The position numbers were made by a program, and so were the translations under genes. 64,000 bases of DNA from Erythrobacteraceae bacterium WH01K (lineage in GTDB: Bacteria; Pseudomonadota; Alphaproteobacteria; Sphingomonadales; Sphingomonadaceae): NCBI GenBank assembly GCA_027941995.1, contig CP115966.1, forward strand, positions 620,001 through 684,000, given 5' to 3'. Numbering within the stretch: position 1 is the first letter of the stretch; every line of letters begins with the position of its first letter. Positions 28,243-35,326 of the stretch are shown here, one piece after another. The notes below the pieces were generated by a model. That model was not told the origin of the DNA. It saw nothing but the letters and a program-made list of their open reading frames with translations, and did no database searches.

Positions 28243-29250
28243 ATGGAAAATCCTGCTTCCCGCTCGTCTGCACCTGACATGCACGGCTCGCTTGGCCGCC
28301 CGTCCATCCTGCTGGGTGGCGTGATTGCCGCCGCGGCCGTCGCCCTGATCCCGGCGGCAGCGCTTCTCGCGCAGCCGGCGAGTGCGCCGTTCACGGTGGT
28401 AGAAAGCGGTCGGGGCTTCGGCTCGCTGCAACAGGCGGTGGATGCCATCGGCAACGGGCAGGGCAGCATTGCCATCCGCGCCGGGACCTACCGCGAATGC
28501 GCGGTGCAGCAAGGCGGATCGGTGTCCTATCTCGCCAGCAATGCGGGCGAGGTGATCTTCGACGGCACCACCTGCGAGGGCAAGGCGGCGCTGGTCCTGC
28601 GGGGCGAGAATGCCAGCATCGCAGGGCTCGTCTTCAAGAACATGGCTGTGCCCGATTACAACGGCGCCGGAATCCGGCTGGAAACCGGCAATCTGACCGT
28701 CACGCAGAGCTGGTTCCTCGACAGCCAGCAGGGCATTCTGACGGCCAACGGAATACCCAGTCGCATCGTCATCGACCGGTCCACCTTCTCCGGCCTCGGC
28801 ACGTGCGAAGGCGCAGGCGGCTGCGCGCACTCGATCTATGTCGGCCGCGTCCCCCATCTGCGGATCACGCGCAGCCGCTTCGAGCGGGGCAGCGGTGGGC
28901 ACTACGTGAAGTCGCGCGCCGTCCGCACCGATGTCGCGGCCTCCAGCTTCGACGATTCCGCGGGGTCTTCCACCAATTACATGATCGACCTGCCTAGCGG
29001 CAGCGCGGGACAGATCACCAACAACTGGTTCGTTCAGGGCCGGGACAAGGAAAATTACTCGGCCTTCATCGCGGTATCCCCCGAGGGGCGCGAGAACCCG
29101 ACGGACGACCTGCTGATCGCGGGCAACGATGCCCGCTTCGTGCCGGGCCTTTCGCGCAAATCGGCCTTCGTGGCCGATTGGGGCGCGGGCGATGTCACGG
29201 TGGAAGGCAACACGATCGGCGCGGGGATCACCCGTTACGAACGCCGCTGA
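28243..29250 (+). CDS. secreted right-handed beta-helix protein
   Basis: A 335-residue protein with a long N-region, a hydrophobic signal at about residues 22-43 and an Ala-X-Ala site (PASA). The mature chain shows short repeating beta-strand units typical of parallel beta-helix folds (for example AGLVFKNM, VTQSWFLD, ITRSRFERG, ITNNWFVQG). At least four cysteines (YREC, TTCEG, GTCEG, GGCAH) may form disulfides. It resembles pectate-lyase-like or surface-polysaccharide-acting proteins, but no catalytic set is recognisable, so the role is open. It is 60 bases after recQ; a hairpin with a T-rich loop (28211-28235) lies between them and may modulate readthrough or translation. Confidence 0.72.
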   Translation: MENPASRSSAPDMHGSLGRPSILLGGVIAAAAVALIPAAALLAQPASAPFTVVESGRGFGSLQQAVDAIGNGQGSIAIRAGTYRECAVQQGGSVSYLASNAGEVIFDGTTCEGKAALVLRGENASIAGLVFKNMAVPDYNGAGIRLETGNLTVTQSWFLDSQQGILTANGIPSRIVIDRSTFSGLGTCEGAGGCAHSIYVGRVPHLRITRSRFERGSGGHYVKSRAVRTDVAASSFDDSAGSSTNYMIDLPSGSAGQITNNWFVQGRDKENYSAFIAVSPEGRENPTDDLLIAGNDARFVPGLSRKSAFVADWGAGDVTVEGNTIGAGITRYERR

Positions 29251-29263
29251 GACACCACCCCCA

Positions 29264-29289
29264 GGAACGCCTGCTCCCCCGCATCCGTT
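29264..29289 (+). promoter_or_regulatory. EcfG-type general-stress promoter
   Basis: GGAAC (29264-29268), 17 bases, then CGTT (29286-29289). It matches the EcfG consensus and ends 21 bases before the ATG of the DksA-like gene, which is translationally coupled to psd. Confidence 0.72.
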
Positions 29290-29310
29290 GGAAGGGAAAA
29301 GGAGCAAAAC

Positions 29311-29574
29311 ATGGCCGGTGGTTGGACGCGCGATGGCGCCATTCAGGATCAGATAGACGACACGATCAACGATGCGGTCGGGGCCGCGCGATCTCGCCTG
29401 CCGAAAGGCGCGAGCGCGGAGTGGTGCGACGAGTGCGGAGAGCCTATCCCGGAAAAACGCCGCGCGGCCCTGCCCGGCGTGCGAACCTGCGTCGCCTGCC
29501 AGTCCGCACGCGATGCGGCGGTGCGCCACAGTTCGATCAACCGCCGCGGCAGCAAGGATAGCCAGCTTCGATGA
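29311..29574 (+). CDS. DksA/TraR-type C4 zinc-finger protein
   Basis: An 87-residue protein with a C-terminal four-cysteine zinc finger, Cys39-x2-Cys42 (WCDECGEPIP) and Cys60-x2-Cys63 (CVACQ), characteristic of the short YbiI-like members of the DksA/TraR family. The coiled-coil of full DksA is missing; only a short N-terminal helix (IQDQIDDTINDAV) is present, so binding in the RNA polymerase secondary channel is possible but unproven. A strong AAAAGGAGC ribosome site precedes ATG 29311. The final TGA overlaps the ATG of psd (ATGA). An EcfG-type promoter upstream suggests expression in general stress. Confidence 0.88.
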   Translation: MAGGWTRDGAIQDQIDDTINDAVGAARSRLPKGASAEWCDECGEPIPEKRRAALPGVRTCVACQSARDAAVRHSSINRRGSKDSQLR

Positions 29575-30422
29575 TCAGTCCTTTCGTTCGCCTGCAGCAC
29601 GCCGTGCCGCAACATGCCCTGTCCCGGCTCGCAGGGCGTTTCGCGGGAAGCCGACGGCCCTGGTTGCGCGACCGCCTAATCGAACGCTTCGCCCGCACCT
29701 ACGGCATCGATATGAGAGAAGCGGAGCGGCCGCTGGGGAGCTATGACAGTTTCAACGACTTCTTCACCCGCTCCCTGAAACCCGGCGCACGTCCGCTGGG
29801 CGATGCCGAAAGGCATGTGCTCAGCCCCGCCGACGGGGCAATCAGCCAGCTCGGGAAGATCGAGAAGGGCCGAATTTTCCAGGCGAAGGGCCATGAGTAT
29901 ACCGCCACCGAACTGCTGGGCGGCGATACGGACGCGGCGGCGAAGTTCGAGCATGGCCATTTCGCCACGATCTATCTAAGCCCCCGCGATTATCACCGGG
30001 TCCACATGCCGGTTGCGGGGCGGTTAGAGCAAACGACCTATGTTCCCGGCGATCTTTTCTCGGTCAATACCGAGACCGCCGCCCGAGTCCCGCGCCTGTT
30101 CGCGCGCAACGAACGGCTCGCCTGCCTGTTCGATACCGAGCTGGGCAGCGTTGCCAGCGTGATGGTGGGGGCAATGATCGTTGCCGGGATCGAGACGGTC
30201 TGGGGCGGCCGGGTCGAACCGCATGGTAAGGAACTGATCCGCGCTGTCCATGGCGAGGGCGGGGAGGGCAGCCAGCGCTACGAAGCCGGTGACGAGATGG
30301 GCCGCTTCCTCCTCGGTTCGACCGTGGTTCTCCTGTTCGAGGAAGGCCGTGTTGCCTTCGACGAAGGGCTGAAGGCCGGAAGCCCGGTGCGCATGGGGCA
30401 GGCCCTGGCCCGCAGGCTCTAG
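29571..30422 (+). CDS. psd: phosphatidylserine decarboxylase proenzyme
   Basis: A 283-residue proenzyme that makes phosphatidylethanolamine from phosphatidylserine at the inner membrane. The self-cleavage site FLLGSTVVLLF is clear: cleavage at Gly249-Ser250 would give the pyruvoyl alpha chain. The acidic/His residues expected of the family (SPADGAI, DYHRVHMP) are present. This is the long (type I, E. coli-like) form. It overlaps the upstream zinc-finger gene by four bases. Phosphatidylserine synthase is not adjacent. Its stop TAG overlaps the stop of the convergent acetyltransferase gene within the palindrome CTAG. Confidence 0.96.
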   Translation: MISPFVRLQHAVPQHALSRLAGRFAGSRRPWLRDRLIERFARTYGIDMREAERPLGSYDSFNDFFTRSLKPGARPLGDAERHVLSPADGAISQLGKIEKGRIFQAKGHEYTATELLGGDTDAAAKFEHGHFATIYLSPRDYHRVHMPVAGRLEQTTYVPGDLFSVNTETAARVPRLFARNERLACLFDTELGSVASVMVGAMIVAGIETVWGGRVEPHGKELIRAVHGEGGEGSQRYEAGDEMGRFLLGSTVVLLFEEGRVAFDEGLKAGSPVRMGQALARRL

Positions 30423-30922
30423 CCGAAGGCGGGTGCCAGTGTGAGCTTACCGGTGGGCATCGCGGATGCCCCCAGCAAGGTGACTTGCAGGAACGGGTTC
30501 ATTTCCGGGTCGAGCGACACATCGTGATCCTGCGTGAACCCGAACCGGGAATAATAGGCCGGGTCGCCGACCAGCGCGACGCCTGCCGCCCCGCGTTCGG
30601 CAAGCTGCGCCAATCCGGCTTCGACAAGACGCGACCCGATGCCGCTTTTCTGCCGCATCGGCATGACCGATATCGGGGCCAGCTGGTACCACTGTCCCGG
30701 CGCGCCGGAAATGGAGACAGGCGAGAACGCGACATGGCCGATGATGTCCTTGTCCTGGTTTACCGCCACCAGTGACAGCGCCAGATCGCCGCTGTCCCGC
30801 AGCCGGTCCACCAGTTCCGCCTCGTCGCCATCGGCATGCGGCGCCTCGTGAAACGCTGCTTTCGTCAGCGCGAAAATGGCGCGCGCGTCGCCATCCCGTT
30901 CTGCGCGTATGCGAATCGTCAT
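30419..30922 (-). CDS. GNAT-family N-acetyltransferase
   Basis: A 167-residue GNAT acetyltransferase. The acetyl-CoA loop region is APISVMPMRQKSGIGSRLVE at about residues 83-102 (pattern Q/RxxGxG/A), followed by GVALVGDPAYYSRFGF, typical of the YhbS-like subgroup. The acceptor substrate is unknown. The ATG overlaps the ribA stop by four bases (ATGA), making it the third gene of an xthA-ribA-GNAT operon. Confidence 0.9.
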   Translation of the reverse strand: MTIRIRAERDGDARAIFALTKAAFHEAPHADGDEAELVDRLRDSGDLALSLVAVNQDKDIIGHVAFSPVSISGAPGQWYQLAPISVMPMRQKSGIGSRLVEAGLAQLAERGAAGVALVGDPAYYSRFGFTQDHDVSLDPEMNPFLQVTLLGASAMPTGKLTLAPAFG

Positions 30923-32013
30923 GCCAGCAAGTGTCCTGACCTGTCCCGCTTGGTGGCAAGATATCTCGCATTGTGGGGATTGTCAGGCAATTGATGCGCC
31001 ACGCGCTCCGTAATCGTCACGCCTGCAGCCCTCAGCGCATCGACCTTGCGGGGATTGTTGGTCATGAGGCGAATGTCGCCGATACCCAGCAATTGCAGCA
31101 TGCGCGCAGCGGTATCGAAATCGCGCGATTCGTCGGGCAGGCCCAGCCTTTCATTCGCCTCCACCGTGTCGAAACCCTGGTCCTGCAGGCGATAGGCCCG
31201 CATCTTGTTGACGAGTCCGATGCCGCGTCCCTCCTGCCGCATGTAAAGGAGGATGCCGTAGCCGCCGTTTCTTGCCTCTTCGGCCATGGCGTGCAGCGCC
31301 GCGTCCAGTTGCGGGCCGCAATCGCATTTCAGGCTGCCGAGGATGTCGCCGGTCAGGCACTCGGAATGCAGCCGGACGAGCGGCGTGCGGCCTGCCATCT
31401 GCCGCCCCACGATCAGGGCGCAATGTTCGCGCATGTCGTCGGGTTTGCGAAACACCACGATCTCGCTGTCGTCCTCGGCGGCGACCGGCAGGCGGGCCCG
31501 CGCGGCAATGGACAGGCGCATGGGGTCGTTCCAGGCGGCGAGGTCCGCCGGACCGAAAGATTGAGCCTCCGCCGCGTGATCGGGCGATACCATGTAGGCG
31601 GGCAGGATGCCGGCAATGCGGGCAAGCTCCATCGCCGCCGCGGCCTCCTGCGGCCATGCGAGTGGCTCTGCCCGGAACGGCCCTTTCAGCGGGTTGGCGA
31701 GGTCCAGCGCCGGATCGGCGATCGTGGTGGCGCTGCGCAGGTCGAACCCGTCCGCGCCGCGTATCAGCACCGGTTCGTGCGGCGCGGCAGCCTCGCGCTG
31801 GTTGGCGAGTTTGAGGGTGACTGCGCGGGCGGAAGATATCAGCAGGGTGCGGCAGTATAGCGCGGCCTGCGCCGCGGTTTCGACCGGCTGCAGGATGACA
31901 GGCTCACCCTGTCCGGCCACGGCGACTGCAAGCGGCCAGCCATGGCGCAGGGCGTCGATCGCCTGCGCCGTCCGCCGCGATGCCGACGGCCCCGGAGACG
32001 CGGCGGCGTTCAG
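30919..32013 (-). CDS. ribA: GTP cyclohydrolase II with N-terminal extension
   Basis: GTP cyclohydrolase II opens GTP to start riboflavin synthesis. The catalytic zinc cysteines are Cys219, Cys230 and Cys232 (SECLTGDILGSLKCDCGPQL), followed by YMRQEGRGIGL and the family tail. From the proposed start the protein is 364 residues. The cyclohydrolase domain occupies about 165-364, while the first 160 residues are an extra domain not found in the 196-residue E. coli enzyme. I see no DHBP-synthase signature in it. No ATG, GTG or TTG fits the expected start. A CTG at 32013-32011 overlaps the xthA TGA (CTGA), like the coupled ATGA junction to the next gene. The first in-frame GTG is at 31920 (333 residues). 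Confidence 0.88.
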   Translation of the reverse strand: MNAAASPGPSASRRTAQAIDALRHGWPLAVAVAGQGEPVILQPVETAAQAALYCRTLLISSARAVTLKLANQREAAAPHEPVLIRGADGFDLRSATTIADPALDLANPLKGPFRAEPLAWPQEAAAAMELARIAGILPAYMVSPDHAAEAQSFGPADLAAWNDPMRLSIAARARLPVAAEDDSEIVVFRKPDDMREHCALIVGRQMAGRTPLVRLHSECLTGDILGSLKCDCGPQLDAALHAMAEEARNGGYGILLYMRQEGRGIGLVNKMRAYRLQDQGFDTVEANERLGLPDESRDFDTAARMLQLLGIGDIRLMTNNPRKVDALRAAGVTITERVAHQLPDNPHNARYLATKRDRSGHLLA

Positions 32014-32825
32014 AAGGTGAACTCTGTCGTCAGGGGAACATGGTCGCTCGGCTTTTCCCAGTCGCGCGCATCTTCGAAGACGCTGTGCGCGGTGGCCTGC
32101 GCCGCGAGTTCGGGGCTGGCCCACATGTGGTCGAGCCGCCGTCCGCGATCGCCCTTGCGCCAGTCCTTCGAGCGGTAGCTCCACCAGGAATAATACCGCT
32201 CCGGCGCCTTGATGTGCTCGCGCCCGATATCGGACCAGCCATGGGCATCCATGAAGCGCTGCAGCGTTTCCACCTCCAGCGGGGTGTGGCTCACGACCTT
32301 CAGCAATTGCTTGTGGCTCCACACGTCGCTTTCCAGCGGGGCGATGTTGAAGTCGCCCACGATCAGGGAGGGGCGATCGACCGTGTCGGCCCAGCGCGTC
32401 ATGCGCTCCAGGAAATCGAGCTTCTGTCCGAATTTCGGGTTTTGCTCGCGGTCGGGGATGTCACCGCCTGCGGGGACGTAGACGTTCTCTATCACGGTGC
32501 CCACGCCGCCTTTCGCACTAGGGCCGGCGGTCAGTTCGACGCCGACATGGCGGGCCTCGCCATTGTCCTGCCAGTCGTGACGGGAAAATTCCTTGAACGG
32601 CACTTTCCCGACCGTCGCGACGCCGTGATAGCCCTTCTGCCCGTGCACGGCGAAATGCTCGTAACCCAGATCGCGGAAGGCTTCGTAGGGAAACTGGTCC
32701 TCCTGGCACTTGATTTCCTGCAGGCACAGGACGTCGGGCTGGTGTTCGCGCAGGAACTGGCCGACGATCGGCATGCGCAGGCGGACGGAATTGATGTTCC
32801 AGGTAGTGACAGAAACCATGCCCAT
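32010..32825 (-). CDS. xthA: exodeoxyribonuclease III
   Basis: A 271-residue AP endonuclease / 3'-5' exonuclease of the ExoIII family, for base-excision repair. The signatures are TTWNINSVR at the N-terminus, LQEIKCQEDQFP with the metal-binding Glu, VGDFNIAP and a C-terminal SDHVPLTTEF with the catalytic His. The length is typical (268 in E. coli). The start could be ATG 32825 or ATG 32819; neither has a clear ribosome site. It heads the operon continuing into ribA and an acetyltransferase gene, with four-base overlaps at both junctions. Confidence 0.95.
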   Translation of the reverse strand: MGMVSVTTWNINSVRLRMPIVGQFLREHQPDVLCLQEIKCQEDQFPYEAFRDLGYEHFAVHGQKGYHGVATVGKVPFKEFSRHDWQDNGEARHVGVELTAGPSAKGGVGTVIENVYVPAGGDIPDREQNPKFGQKLDFLERMTRWADTVDRPSLIVGDFNIAPLESDVWSHKQLLKVVSHTPLEVETLQRFMDAHGWSDIGREHIKAPERYYSWWSYRSKDWRKGDRGRRLDHMWASPELAAQATAHSVFEDARDWEKPSDHVPLTTEFTF

Positions 32826-32880
32826 GCAGGTAGGGAAGCCATGCGCGCCGGTCCAGTGGCCGGAGCCTGCGCTTCACGAC

Positions 32881-32902
32881 AAAAAACCCCCGCACCGGGG
32901 GC
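32881..32902 (-). terminator. intrinsic terminator on minus strand
   Basis: On the minus strand CCCCCGGTGCGGGGG is followed by TTTTTT. It faces away from lolA, whose stop is about 190 bases upstream of it, and sits just before the xthA start. The remainder of the 269-base gap (32826-33094) holds only an inverted repeat AGGTGAA/TTCACCT; no gene is visible. Confidence 0.82.
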
Positions 32903-33094
32903 ATTGGTGCGAGGGTTCCTTGTCAGCGTTCGTCACGCTTGGTGCAAGGCGATGGTATCGAGGGCAGGGCAACAGGGGGGAAACCCGCCGCTCTATCGTC
33001 TTGCAAGCTGGAGAATACTAAGCCCCCGCTTTCCATCAGGTGAATGACTTGTCGCAGATTGTCGCGGCAGACACTCAACTGGCGGCTGAAACGT

Positions 33095-33751
33095 TCACCT
33101 CTTGCGACGACTGCTGCGACGCGGATCTTCGTAGGTGAACGCCGAGTCGGAAACCGACACGCCGTAGCGCTGGTTACGCAGGCGAACCGTGGTGCGATTG
33201 TTCTGCGCGTCGAGCGCGACCCAGTTGGTCAGCTCCCATCCGCCCGGCGCACCGCTGTCTTTCGTGAAGATGAGGGTAATAACGCCGAATTCGGGCTTCT
33301 TGGGATCGCGAACCTCGACGCTCATCACGTTGGGGTCGCTGGTCGGGATCAGCTTGCCGTACTTCTTCACGTCGCGATTGGGATCGAGCAGTGCGCCCAG
33401 CGGGGAATTGCTGATCGGCCAGCGCTGGACCTGGTTGACCTCGTAATCGACCAGGGTGAGCGACTTGCCGTTGGAGACGACTAGCAGCGGCACGCCCTTT
33501 TCGTATTCGAAACGGATCTTGCCGGGCCGCTTCAGCGTCATCACGCCGCCGATGCGCTGGCCCTTGCGATCGGTCTGCGTGAAATCCGCCCGCATGGTGG
33601 AGATACCGCGAAGCGCGGCCACAGCACCGTCAAGCTTGCTCGCCTGCGCAGCGACAGGCGCTGCGGGTACGGCGAGCATGGCGGCGGGGGCTGCGACAGC
33701 GAAGGCTGCGGCAGCGGCGATGCCCGTGGGGCGTTTGAAGAAAGATTTCAT
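33095..33751 (-). CDS. lolA: outer-membrane lipoprotein carrier protein LolA
   Basis: A 218-residue periplasmic chaperone that ferries lipoproteins from LolCDE to the outer membrane. The signal peptide runs from KSFFKRP to APVAAQA (about 37 residues). The mature part shows the LolA beta-barrel pattern (MRADFTQTD, GVMTLKRPGKIRFEYEKG, GKSLTLVDYEVNQV). I prefer ATG 33751 over ATG 33757 because GGAG stands seven bases before the former. The C-terminus is basic (SSRRKR). A GGAAC-N18-GTT element upstream could be an EcfG-type promoter. Several lipoproteins encoded in this window would be clients. Confidence 0.92.
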   Translation of the reverse strand: MKSFFKRPTGIAAAAAFAVAAPAAMLAVPAAPVAAQASKLDGAVAALRGISTMRADFTQTDRKGQRIGGVMTLKRPGKIRFEYEKGVPLLVVSNGKSLTLVDYEVNQVQRWPISNSPLGALLDPNRDVKKYGKLIPTSDPNVMSVEVRDPKKPEFGVITLIFTKDSGAPGGWELTNWVALDAQNNRTTVRLRNQRYGVSVSDSAFTYEDPRRSSRRKR

Positions 33752-33784
33752 GTCCATGCTCCGGGTAGTAAACTCAGAGCGCTG

Positions 33785-33810
33785 AACTGTCGGTGACCGA
33801 ACACGGTTCC
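33785..33810 (-). promoter_or_regulatory. weak EcfG-like promoter before lolA
   Basis: On the minus strand GGAAC (33810-33806), 18 bases, GTT (33787-33785); the base before GTT is A instead of the usual C. It lies about 30 bases upstream of the lolA start, so position is right but the match is imperfect. Confidence 0.4.
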
Positions 33811-33855
33811 TGCCGTTCAGGTCCGCTGCGGTGATCGGTCAGCCGACCGCCGGGA

Positions 33856-34023
33856 TCACTTGATCTTGGCTTCCTTGAACTCGACGTGCTTGCGCGCGAC
33901 GGGATCGTATTTGCGGAAGGACATCTTCTCCGTGATGTTCCGGGGATTCTTCTTGGTGACGTAGTAGAAGCCCGTGTCTGCGGTCGAGACGAGCTTGATC
34001 TTGACGGTTGCTGGCTTCGCCAT
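33856..34023 (-). CDS. rpmG: 50S ribosomal protein L33
   Basis: A 55-residue L33 of the large ribosomal subunit: [18 protein letters not shown] at the N-terminus, [10 protein letters not shown] in the middle and [11 protein letters not shown] at the end. It has no cysteines, so it is the zinc-independent C-minus type, normal for this group. ATG 34023 with AGGAAC upstream fixes the start. It stands alone, between lolA and the arfB terminator. Confidence 0.97.
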   Translation of the reverse strand: MAKPATVKIKLVSTADTGFYYVTKKNPRNITEKMSFRKYDPVARKHVEFKEAKIK

Positions 34024-34084
34024 CTTGAAGTTCCTGTAAACGTTACGGGGTCCGGGGACCGCTGCGGTGACCTGTAAGGCCGGC

Positions 34085-34117
34085 CAAAATAAATCGGGCG
34101 GCGCTTGCGCACGCCGC
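34085..34117 (-). terminator. intrinsic terminator after arfB
   Basis: GGCGGCG (34096-34102) pairs with CGCCGCC (34111-34117); on the minus strand it is followed by CGATTTATTTT. It lies about 100 bases beyond the arfB stop and upstream of rpmG. The rest of the 195-base gap appears to be the rpmG leader. Confidence 0.65.
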
Positions 34118-34218
34118 CACATCGGGCGCGCAATTGGGCGATTGGAGCCTGCGAGTCAAGCGCAAAGCGGTCAGCCGCCCAGTCGCGCGGGCAGTCGGGC
34201 GAGATGGCAACGTGCAGG

Positions 34219-34656
34219 CTACCAGTCGCTGCCCGGCCTGACCGCCCCGCGTTTCGCCTTGACCTCGCCGCGCGCTTTCTTCGCCTTCAGCCGTTTCGTC
34301 TTCCCGACCCTATTGAGCCGCGTGCGGGCCCGTTTCTTGGGCTTGCGATGCGCTTCTTCCAGCAGGTCTTCCAGCTTCTCGCGCGCCTCGGACCGATTGG
34401 CGTCCTGTGTCCTGTGGCTGCGCGCGACGATCAGCAGGTCGCCGCTGGCGGTCAGCTTGCTGCCTGCAATGCTGCGCAGCCTCGCAAAGACGGGCGGAGG
34501 GAGGCGCAGCTTGTAGACATTCACGCGCAGCTGGACCTCTGTCGCGACCTTGTTGGCGTTCTGCCCGCCCGGCCCCGACCCTGCGACGAAGGATTCTTCC
34601 GCAAGGGCATGGGCGCGTGCGATCACGCCGTCATCCATCGGCATCACCAGCGACAT
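34219..34656 (-). CDS. arfB: alternative ribosome-rescue peptidyl-tRNA hydrolase ArfB
   Basis: A 145-residue ArfB/YaeJ protein that releases nascent chains from stalled ribosomes lacking a stop codon. The catalytic GGQ motif is at residues 30-32 (GSGPGGQNANKV). The C-terminal tail is strongly basic (HRKPKKRARTRLNRVGKTKR), as needed to insert into the mRNA channel. The ATG 34656 lies inside the end of the upstream pseudouridine synthase gene (26-base overlap). Confidence 0.95.
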   Translation of the reverse strand: MSLVMPMDDGVIARAHALAEESFVAGSGPGGQNANKVATEVQLRVNVYKLRLPPPVFARLRSIAGSKLTASGDLLIVARSHRTQDANRSEAREKLEDLLEEAHRKPKKRARTRLNRVGKTKRLKAKKARGEVKAKRGAVRPGSDW

Positions 34657-35326
34657 GGCCGGGATTATCCATTCCCACCGGACCCGGTCCTGCCAGCCGG
34701 GCGAAATCGGCGGGGAGCGGGGCGTGCGCCACGATGTCCGGCTTTCCTTCGCGCGGCACGAGCAGCGCGCTGGCATGCAGCATGGTGCGCGCCGCACCCC
34801 TGCCATTGCCGTAGATTGGGTCGCCCATCAGCGGGAAGCCCAGGCCCGAGGCTGCGTGAACGCGAATCTGGTGCGTGCGCCCCGTTTCCGGCTTGAACTC
34901 GACCAGCGCGCTCCCTTCGACGCCGCGAACCAGGCGCCAGTGGGTTAGCGACGGCTTCCCCTTCTTCGCCGGGATCATTCGCCACCCCTTTTCCGCGCTG
35001 CTGATCTTCGACAGCGACAGGGCGATGGTGCCTTCTTCTTCGGCGGGCATTCCCGACAGGAGGCCGAGATAGGTTTTCTGCGGCAGCCTTTCCTCGAACG
35101 CCTTGTTGAAGCGTTTGAGCGCCTTGGGATTGCGGGCGAGGAGCAGGCACCCGCTGGTATCGGTGTCGAGCCTGTGGACGGGGATCGGCGCGCGCTGGAA
35201 GCCCAGCTTCAGCTCCTCCACGTGATCCTCCAGCGACGGCCCGCCCTTGCGCGGACGTTCGATCGGCAGGCCGGAAGGCTTGTCGATGACCAGCGCTTCT
35301 CCATCTTCGAACAGGATATCGATCAC
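34631..35326 (-). CDS. RluA-family RNA pseudouridine synthase
   Basis: A 231-residue pseudouridine synthase. The catalytic Asp is Asp54 in HRLDTDTSGCLLLAR, and the C-terminal ETGRTHQIRVHAA is the family's conserved loop. The N-terminal S4 domain of RluC/D is missing, so this is a short RluA-type or TruC-like enzyme; the target uridine is unknown. The start is GTG 35326, overlapping the pabBC stop (GTGA). It is the second gene of a pabBC-rluA-arfB operon. Confidence 0.92.
   Translation of the reverse strand: MIDILFEDGEALVIDKPSGLPIERPRKGGPSLEDHVEELKLGFQRAPIPVHRLDTDTSGCLLLARNPKALKRFNKAFEERLPQKTYLGLLSGMPAEEEGTIALSLSKISSAEKGWRMIPAKKGKPSLTHWRLVRGVEGSALVEFKPETGRTHQIRVHAASGLGFPLMGDPIYGNGRGAARTMLHASALLVPREGKPDIVAHAPLPADFARLAGPGPVGMDNPGHVAGDADG

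Noticed and set aside
34024-34218. tRNA or small RNA gene between rpmG and arfB
   Set aside because: No cloverleaf, no CCA-like end; the only structure is a terminator hairpin.
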